Below are positions 56,801-64,000 of a DNA stretch of 64,000 nucleotides, piece after piece (position 1 is the stretch's first letter; each line of letters starts with the position of its first letter). Below the pieces are notes generated by a model. That model was given only the letters and a program-made list of their open reading frames with translations. It was not told the DNA's origin and did not search any database. The stretch comes from Ulota crispa (lineage: Eukaryota > Streptophyta > Bryopsida > Orthotrichales > Orthotrichaceae): the NCBI GenBank assembly GCA_963920765.1, contig OY987251.1:13891219-13955218 (forward strand). Direction: 5' to 3'. The translations under genes and the position numbers were made by a program.

Positions 56801-57579
56801 CTTTCTGATGATGGACTTGCTGAGGTTATCGTAAGATTATGAAGGTCAATGTTCTTGCTAGTAGGAACCAAATTCCTTTGTTTTTAGATTTTCTTTTTTC
56901 TTTTCGTGGCACGAATATTAGTGATTCTTGTATCACTGCAACGATTAGCAGGTCAGAAATCTGTCATCACTTCTTAATTTTTGTGCTGTTGGTTCTTGGC
57001 TGTTTTTTTTTGAGAACTCGGTGGGAACCGTTTTTTTTACTGATAATGTTCTCTTTTCTTGTGATGCAGACTGCTATTGCAAATTCTCAGACACTCGAGG
57101 AGGTTGCGAGGCTTGAAAAGGTATACCTGTCAAGTTTTGTACAGCTTTTTTTGATTTTGAGGTTTAGTGTAGCACATACAGAAAGCCTGCAACCATTCGG
57201 TGTAATTTCACTGAAGTTTATCAGTACAGCTTTGTTGTTTTGTGCTTGCATTAAGATTAGTTTCATTTCGTGCAGGCACTTAAACAAGGTCAACTACCGT
57301 CAGATATTGTGCTGCCTGGAGACGATGCTTCTAAAGTACCTACGACAGACGTAAGCACTGCCGTCCCGCCAAGTACTAAGCAACCAGAAGAGACCACTGC
57401 CATGGAAGAGGTATGCTTTTTCTTTTTGCCCTGAGATGTAGCTGTTGAATCAGATTTGCATGTTCAAGATTCACAAAAAAGTACCGAAGTCTAGATTTTG
57501 AATTCTCTTTAGAATGTGAACTTTCGGTCGTGAGTAATAGCACCCTCACTCATATCGCCTTTCTTATAAACAGGGTTAA
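53875..57579 (+). CDS. U2A': U2 small nuclear ribonucleoprotein A' (U2A'), leucine-rich-repeat protein (8 exons)
   Basis: Exons 53875-53956, 55071-55111, 55309-55438, 55998-56203, 56579-56764, 57070-57120, 57276-57410 and 57574-57579 join in phase to 278 residues. U2A' binds U2B'' and stem-loop IV of U2 snRNA in the spliceosome. Seen: the family N-terminus VRLTADLILRSPQYFNAVRE and ELDLRGNKIGVIENLGATED, then LRR units (ASIDLSDNEIVKLEGFPHLK; LTTLLVNNNRIARINSNIG; LPKLETLVLTNNRLSNLVDL; LVNLQNLSLLDNVVTKR). The LRR cap NYRLHLIHKLPKLRLLDFKK ends at about residue 153. A Pro/Glu/Thr-rich tail follows, with EQIIAIKTAIANSQTLEEVA and LKQGQLPSDI, the conserved C-terminal helix. The last exon encodes only Gly and the stop. 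The ATG gives the canonical MVRLT start. It is somewhat longer than the Arabidopsis protein because of the tail. Confidence 0.95.
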
Positions 57580-58206
57580 TGCGATGGAGGTTCTGATGGG
57601 TACCTACAAGGGATCTGCAACAATTTTTGTGGGTGGTTGGGTTCATCTCGAGCGTAGAATGCAGCATGATTAAGTGTTGATCGGCTGAGGCTGGCTATGA
57701 GTAGTATTGATCAGCTGTTGCCATACAAGTGCAAAAATTCGTCCACTGAAGGCTAGCTTCTTTGAAACCTTTGAAACTACATGTTATGATGAGATTTGAA
57801 AATTGAAGGCATTTTAGCTTGGCTTGTGTTTTTCGCTATGAATGGTGTTTTATACATGAGTAAAGGAAACTAATTCTGAGCACACCTTAGACACAACATA
57901 TGGCGTTGGCTTATATATAACTCAGTGTTCCTCCTTAAATTGTAATTTGTAATGAAATGACGCCTGTAACTGCAATGAATGTTTTATTTCTCTTTTTTGA
58001 AGGTCAATTTTTTTTCATTTTTGATATATAAGTATGGATAAAAATCATTTCATTTGTGTGAAAAAGTATATGGGTCTAATAAAAGTTGTTTTTTGATTCG
58101 AAATATGGCTGAAATTAGAAACTTGTAGTTTCACTAAATCACCCTGAGTAAAATTTATTGTAAATTTCAATTGACTGTGGTCAGGATTGATATGCACAGC
58201 ATTAGT
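57580..58206. other. 3' flank of U2A'
   Basis: Includes the probable 3' UTR; a plausible poly(A) signal region lies at about 57950 (taatgaaatga). Nothing else is recognised. Confidence 0.4.
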
Positions 58207-59171
58207 TTAACCCTTTAAAGACCACATTTTCACAAAATCCATTAGAAACCTAGAAACCGGGGTAGTAAACTTGGATGTGCGGTTGAATCAAATATGGACT
58301 TGATTTCAATAATCTAGCCGTACAAATGGGAATTACACCTTGTTTACTATAAAGTATCAAAATTTTAACTAGATTTATTATTGGAGGTGAAATATTTTAA
58401 TGATTGAGTGAGTTGTAAGTGGAAAATCTCTAGTTTTTGTGCTTGTGTGGTTTTGGATCTTACTACTTCATACAAGCTTAGTTTGAGAAGAGCCTTATAT
58501 TTCTAAACAACATGGTTTCTCAACTTTCTAATGAAACTAGTTTCACACAAAATGGATAAAAATAGCAATCACCAGGTGTAGCTAAGTGGAAAAAAAGAGT
58601 AAAAAATCCCACTTTATTTGCTATCCAAAAATGGTTTTACAAGAAAATTGATGAATGCTATGGAAAATCCAATCAGTGAAAACAATAAAGAATTGACCTT
58701 AAATGTAGGACAACAAATTTTTAATATGAAATGATTGCACCATTTTAATAGAGCTTCAAATATTACAATTATACTACTATCGTATAGAGAAACAATACAA
58801 GTGTATTTCTTGAGGAATTTGAAAATTTTTAAGATCGCACAATTGAATTTTTTAAGATTGCACAATTGAAATTTTTTAGGACCGCACACTTGAAATTTGA
58901 CATTCTTCTTGGATGTTTGATGTATTGCGTTGTTTCTTTGATTCATCTTTGACCAAATATGGATATGTATTTTGAAGCCATGCTGTGAAAACTTCATTAT
59001 TTATCAACTCACATGCTTGATTTCATTGTTTTTTCTTTGGTTGGATGCAAAATTCTTGTGCGCTACAAATATTCTTCCAGATCGATTTCCAAATTGTTGA
59101 ACAATTTACTCTATAATCTAAAAACCACTCTCCCGAACCAAAATATGGTTTGGTGGTTTCTAAAGGGTTAA
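58207..59171. mobile_element. TTAA-delimited element, family B copy 2
   Basis: It runs from TTAA-CCCTTTAAAGACCAC to ggtggtttctaaaggg-TTAA, about 957 bp. It is collinear with 23884-24793. Inside is a local triplication of the ttttaagattgcacaattga type at about 58825-58895. No frame is conserved between the two copies. Confidence 0.85.
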
Positions 59172-60186
59172 TAGTCAATGTCTGAGTAGCAATTTATAAG
59201 TACCATTAACTAAGTTTGTGCACTAGGGTTGACATTTTGCAAATGTAACACACCTTTGTGAACCAAGTCAAGTGTTTCTACTTGTATATGAGACTTGCCG
59301 TGCAAGCTCGTTATTCTATGTATAGTTGTTACTACACCTGAATCATCTACAATTGAATAGTAACAAATTGCTACTGCTTCTTACCTTCACTTCGTTTTTC
59401 TTGCTGTGGAAGTTGCAACAATGAGAAGGATTGGTTTGCCTTGGCTTATGCAATGAATTAACAAGCAGCACAACTTTGTCTTTGGAGCATTAACTTAAAC
59501 AAATGGCTAGTTGCCTAATCAATCTTCGTTGAATTAATTGCACAGGCAGCATGGAAGTATGCCATAAATGACCAAAAGCACCCTTCAAAGAGCTGAACTA
59601 CTACTATAGCAATCGAAAATTTTACCGACAGCTTCAGAAAAACCGGCAAAGTTCAGAACTATTATACAAAACATATTCTTTACCAAAAACACAATATTCG
59701 TCAATTTATGAAAAACTCTTTCCCAAAACAGATTTTGTTGCTTTTGTGAGAATAATTTGGTGATTTAAAGTGAGGTTCTGGATAGCTCCTTCAAGATATT
59801 TCATCATCAATGTAAGGTCTTTGGAAAAATCATCATAAAATTCACTCTAAATCATTAAAAATCTCTTAAAGCCATAAAGTCCACAAGTCTTAAACTGTAT
59901 ATTTTTTCTCAAATTAACGAATATAGTGTTCAAACCAGAATATTCCAAAAGCGAATTAGCCACTCGTGCATCTTATTATCCGACAATCAGAAACGTGAGA
60001 GTTCAACTGAAACTGCCGTCGCAGAGTCAACAGAAAATCTACCAGCAAGTGAACGTACATGCCGGTGTTTCACTTTTATTCTTCAAAACCGAAAGCACTA
60101 AACTTAACAGAAAAAGCAAACACCTCGATCACGGTCACACGTGCACCAGGCCATGACTGTGTAGAGGGGCTAATGGATAAATTAAT
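59172..60186. other. Intergenic / 3' flank of the second SPH gene
   Basis: No supported gene. Composition becomes less AT-rich from about 59920, as expected for the 3' UTR of the minus-strand SPH gene. Confidence 0.4.
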
Positions 60187-60618
60187 TCAATTCCAGTTGT
60201 AGACTTTGATGGAGGGCTGCTCGACGCCGTTCTCGGAGCGGTAGAAGCCGTCGGCCCTCACCACCCACACGCACTGCCGGCACCACCGAGGCTGCTTGCC
60301 CCAGATGCCGATGTCCTGGAACACCGTGAACCCCTGCCACTGAGCGCCCTTCACAAAGTCACACCAGAACAGCGTGGTGCCCAGCACGTTGGGCTCGAAG
60401 CCCCACCCGAACCACTGCCCCGGCGCCATCCACTTCTGGCCCAGGTCGTTGTCGTGGGACCGGCAGTGCACCAGGATGCTCGTGTCCGCCAGGTCGTTCA
60501 GGATGTTCACCGACATTTTCTGCCTCTTGAACCTCAGCGCCGACGCCCCCGGCGTGCCGCCCAAAGCCGCCACCAGCGTCACCACCAGCAGCACTACCCT
60601 TCCCCAGCTTTTCGCCAT
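60187..60618 (-). CDS. S-protein homologue (SPH / S1 family), secreted, second copy
   Basis: The coding sequence is one exon of 143 residues from the ATG at 60618 (MAKSWGR). An in-frame upstream extension crosses gtgcag at 60628-60633, which looks like a 3' splice site, so a 5' UTR intron is likely. Seen: signal peptide VVLLVVTLVAALGGTPGASA, a short basic segment, the first conserved strand SILVHCRSHDNDLG, the W-x-F core WFGWGFEPNVLGTTLFWCDF, and the C-terminal CRQCVWVVRADGFYRSE block. The four family cysteines are present. The codon third positions are dominated by C and G, in sharp contrast to the DNA on both sides. It shares the fold but little sequence identity with the SPH gene at 13149-13703, so the pair is old or has diverged fast. 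Role unknown; secretion is the only inference I make. Confidence 0.85.
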   Translation of the reverse strand: MAKSWGRVVLLVVTLVAALGGTPGASALRFKRQKMSVNILNDLADTSILVHCRSHDNDLGQKWMAPGQWFGWGFEPNVLGTTLFWCDFVKGAQWQGFTVFQDIGIWGKQPRWCRQCVWVVRADGFYRSENGVEQPSIKVYNWN

Positions 60619-60841
60619 CGTTCCAGTCTGCACAGCAAAAAGGAGCGTCAGTTTCATCAAGTTCAACTTTTTACAGAAAGCATGATCAAACCAAAAGTAT
60701 TGCAGGAGAATCGCTGCAGGTAGCTGTGACTAAACCAGTGCAACATGTTACTTTTCACTACATGCGTTTCTTCCTTAATCTAGTTTGCACAAATTACTCA
60801 ATATAAAGGCCTTGCCGAAATAGAAATCCACTTACTACAAA

Positions 60842-61170
60842 GGAAAACTTCATGGATACCCCTGAAGTTTGCAATGTTTACACAAATACCCCTGTTTTTT
60901 CAGAAATGACACACATACCCATGGACCAAAAGTTTCAGAAATTTGTTTTGTTGTGCATACCACTACTTTTTCCTTTGTGTGCACGTTGCTTCTTTTTTGT
61001 TTCATTACACTCTCTTCTTTGTTATTGGTCATTGGTCATGAAGGAAGTACAAGCACAACAAGTATTAAATGCCTAAAAAATATGGTTCCAAGGGTATTTG
61101 TGTAATTTCTGAAAAAGCAGGGGTATCTATGTAAATGTTGCAAACTTCAGGGGTATCCATGAAAATTTCC
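60842..61170. mobile_element. 'ggatacccctgaagtttgc' fold-back family, most complete copy (4)
   Basis: It begins ggaaaacttcatggatacc and ends gtatccatgaaaatttcc. Each arm has three ~33-bp units (catggatacccctgaagt; acacaaatacccctgtttt; cacacatacccatggacc, and the inverse series on the right). Length is about 329 bp. It lies upstream of the second SPH gene. Confidence 0.9.
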
Positions 61171-62227
61171 GAAACTTTACAATTGACTGGAACTGGCATT
61201 AGGGCGCTGAAGCCAGTTACTGCATGTTCGATTGCACTACTGTACCCAAATAAACCCAGTCCACCTTTCCTTGTACAATAAAGCAAATAAACTACTGTGA
61301 GTGAGGAGGATTGCAACGTGCTCATCAACCAGCGCAGCAACAGGTAAAGCGAAACACAACACACCAAGGCAAAGCACTGCAAATCTATACAGTCAAGCAA
61401 ACCATTCGTTTTGCAAAAGCATAGAAAAGGCTCAAGAGCAATGCGGAACTGCTGCCAGCAAATAAAAAAACCAAACGTTACTGAAGAATTGCACGTTGAT
61501 ACCAAAACAGAAACAACCTTCGAAAAAAAGAGAGTTTTGCAATAAGCGGAGGAGGAGAAGTTTCAACAAAAGCAATATCTGCAACTATATAGAAAGATCT
61601 TCAGACACTCCTGAGAGTTGTGGCAATGAGTTTTTGCGCAATATTTATAGAAATCAAGCTTGACTACCGAGGCTTCTGTCGACTAAGCATGACGCTCCGG
61701 ATCATGCTCGCTCGCTCAGGATGATACTCAGCATGATCCAGGGGAAGGATTACTATGAATCCAGGTCGATAGAGACTGCAATCCATGCTGCTCCAGAACT
61801 GGCATATGCTTCGAAGGAACTGACGAAACTGAAGAAATTGAACTAGTAGATTGAAGAAATTAAAGAGGAAGAACTCAAGGAGAGATTGCGATTGTTGCGT
61901 GAGTGGTGAAGGATTTATTTTGTGAATTGGCCTCGGTGGACTTCAGCTTGTTAGTCACAATTATGGCCGGCTATGAAAGTAAGCTGGCTGTGAGTGAATG
62001 AAGTTGTGATTGTGGATGCAGGAGGATTCGGTAGTTAGTTAGTTGGTTATAAGAGAGAAGCGCTGCAGAGGGACCTCCAGAGAATATTCTATTCTAATGC
62101 TTCTTGTGCTGGGTTCTGGGTTTTACAGACAGACGTGCTACCCCTCCATAGACTAGAGTTTGTATCAAACCACAAGAGAGTCCATACCCACCTCCCTAAT
62201 TGCACAAATTCTGTTCTTCATAACTTA
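61171..62227. other. Moderate-GC intergenic region with coding-like patches
   Basis: No gene can be defined. A plus-strand frame at about 61710-61845 reads through SIETAIHAAPELAYASKELT, which looks peptide-like, but it is only about 44 codons and has no partner exon that I can find. It may be a gene relic or the 5' end of the SPH transcript unit. Confidence 0.3.
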
Positions 62228-62896
62228 GGGGCGGTTCACACTATATCCCATGTCCCATTGAAATCTGAGAATCTAATTGAAAGATTGGGACTTGGCACTT
62301 CACATTACGTTTGAAGTTCTATGTCTCCGTTGTTTAGATGCTAGCACTTCTTTGGAAGTTTTGGCACCAAAGAAGGTGGGACTTCACTTAAGGTTTAGGT
62401 TGAAATGCCATATTCATTAAATTGGGAAAAAGTGACATTTTGGGACTTTTGGATTTTGTGTTTTTTAAAGAGAACTCAGTGAGTTCTCTTTAAAAAACAC
62501 AAAATCCAAAAGTCCCAGAATGTCACTTTTTCCCAATTTAATGAATATGGCGTTTTGACCATTTTTCTTGATCCAACTTTTAGCTCAAGTCCCACTAATA
62601 TTTTTGTATAAAACTAGCAATTGGTGCTTGCTAGAGTAGAGATGTGATATTACTAAGGTTGAATGTGTGATATTACAAAAGTCCTTGTGGTTTTAATATA
62701 AAAATATATTATAAAGATTGGATATTACAGAGGGCAAATATGATATTAAAGAAGTCATTGTGATTTTAGTAGTATGATATCATGACTTTCTTTAGTACTC
62801 CTTTTTTACTTTTTCCCTTAAATTTGAACAAACCTAGAACCTAATGTTGCTAAGGGACTTGCAAAGATGAGACATGGAATGTAGTGTGAATTGCCC
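62228..62896. mobile_element. MITE with GGGGCGGTTCACAC ends, copy 2
   Basis: Ends: ggggcggttcacactatatc (left) and gtagtgtgaattgcccc (right). It is related by its termini to the 331-bp element at 15233-15563. Inside, at 62407-62551, is an almost perfect palindrome. Confidence 0.75.
62407..62551. repeat. Near-perfect palindrome, 72-bp arms, 1-nt centre
   Basis: The left arm 62407-62478 and right arm 62480-62551 are reverse complements with about one mismatch around a single central base at 62479 (aaagagaactca-g-tgagttctcttt). It is nested in the MITE at 62228-62896. Confidence 0.9.
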
Positions 62897-63018
62897 CAAT
62901 CAATGGAACTCTAGTTTTCCTATGAATGAATCTTTGGAAATCTTACAAATACAACATCTAGATAGTTCAACATGACATGAGGACAAGTTCCATTTTTAAG
63001 AATTACTCATGTACATAT

Positions 63019-63219
63019 AAAAATGTCCAAAAAGCTTCATTTCAGAGTATTAATTGTGTTTTTAGTCTTTGCACTAGTGACACATGCATTCTAGAATCAA
63101 TATATCATTTACCAAATGTATGCAAAATCTCCAGCTTTAATGTTGCCGTTTGGGCACCCATATACCATGCAAAAAAGCACCATATTCGTGCATGTTGTCA
63201 GCTCCTCATTATTGATGAC
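63019..63219. mobile_element. Fragment of the Stowaway-type element found in MOC1 intron 2
   Basis: It matches 21894-22085 in the same orientation (tgtccaaaaagcttca, tttttagtctttg, gtgacacatgcattctagaa, gccgtttgggcaccca, attattgatga). The Stowaway ends are missing on both sides. It abuts the next TTAA element at 63220. Confidence 0.75.
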
Positions 63220-63790
63220 TTAACCCATAAAGGCCCAAGCGACTAGATTTGGGTCTTTATAGAACTTTGAAGAAGAACAAAACCTTATCAAATCACTATA
63301 TATTCTTTTTGCTTTTAAACATAAGTTTGTTTTGAAGACTATTTTCAACACCAAAAATTTGATTTGAAATTGAAATTTGATGATTTTTCTACTCAAGATT
63401 TGTATAAGGGTGTCCACTATCGTATTGAGTTTTCTAATGTTGGAACATTTTGAAAATGAGCCTCAAATACACTAAAGCTTGGAAAAAAATCCACATTAGA
63501 AATCTACAGGAGTAGAATTTTAAACTTGTAAATTGATTAAAATTAAACATGTAATGACCTTAACTCTTGAAGGTCATAAAAGCCCTTTGCAACTATATGT
63601 ATGATTGTATGTACAGATGTATTTGAGCAGCTCTGAGGGCTTTCCAAACTTTTGTATGCACCCACCATCATACAACCCTTCAATATGTACAGTTGTAACA
63701 CTTAATTTCGAGCTAATTCAAATTTTTGAATATTGATAGCGACCGTATTTGGTATTGTAGCTCCAGAGCCCAAGGGCCTTCACGGGTTAA
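63220..63790. mobile_element. TTAA-delimited element with CCCATAAAGGCCC ends
   Basis: Left end TTAA-CCCATAAAGGCCCAAGC; right end GAGCCCAAGGGCCTTCACGGG-TTAA (63787-63790). About 563 bp, no frame. The left TTAA directly follows the Stowaway-derived fragment, consistent with insertion next to or into it. Confidence 0.75.
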
Positions 63791-64000
63791 ACCTCATATT
63801 TTTTTGGTGACCAACTTTTTTGCTTTGACATGAGAAATGCAGATTAGAAAACTTGAGGTCACTTTTGCAGTTTTAACACCTTCATGTTCAAACATTATAA
63901 TTTTTCAAACTATAAGTGGTATTGTTTTCTTTTCTTTTCTCAGTGTGTAATCTCTAACATGTTTAGTTTAAATTTGTGAAGTTACATTTGAAAAAAACTT
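63791..64000. other. AT-rich end of window
   Basis: Nothing recognised. Confidence 0.4.

Overview
The window reads as nuclear DNA of a land plant. It has spliced genes with short GT-AG introns, telo-box-like AAACCCTAA motifs near promoters, two members of the plant S-protein homologue (SPH, 'self-incompatibility protein S1') family, a MOC1-type chloroplast Holliday-junction resolvase, and a Stowaway-type MITE. The intergenic DNA is very AT-rich, while the SPH genes and a few promoter-proximal repeats are GC-rich. I cannot name the species. Compact introns and sparse genes could fit a non-seed plant, but that is a guess.

Layout. 1-12.4 kb: repeats surround one unrecognised two-exon gene (2193-5000). 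12.8-14.5 kb: an SPH gene on the minus strand between two tandem arrays. 16.0-17.3 kb: a three-exon gene for an Rpp14/Pop5-family subunit of RNase P/MRP, with nested MITEs in its second intron. 18.5-23.0 kb: a ten-exon MOC1-like resolvase on the minus strand, whose introns hold three different repeats. 23.2-26.1 kb: a GC-rich upstream module followed by a run of abutting TTAA-delimited elements. 26-43 kb: gene-poor, AT-rich DNA with a dead Ty3/gypsy reverse transcriptase, fold-back elements and a direct duplication. 44.0-48.9 kb: a 14-exon mitochondrial-type zinc transporter (SLC30A9/ZnT9, plant MTPC4) on the plus strand. 53.9-57.6 kb: an eight-exon U2 snRNP A' (U2A') gene on the plus strand. 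60.2-60.6 kb: a second SPH gene on the minus strand. The remaining sequence is repeats.

The genes are mostly separate housekeeping functions: splicing (U2A'), RNA processing (Rpp14), plastid nucleoid segregation (MOC1) and mitochondrial zinc handling (ZnT9-like). One link between them is visible. MOC1 and the zinc transporter, 20 kb apart and in opposite orientation, carry copies of the same GC-rich ~560-bp module just upstream, in the same orientation relative to each gene. The other main theme is a crowd of short non-autonomous elements. Many start with CCC, end with GGG and sit between TTAA tetranucleotides, which is a piggyBac-like signature. Others are fold-backs with 'ggggtat/gcccct' motifs spaced at about 30 bp. 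One TTAA element is a ~340-bp-arm near-perfect hairpin.

All exon models were assembled by eye from splice-site phase and family resemblance. No search or transcript evidence was available.
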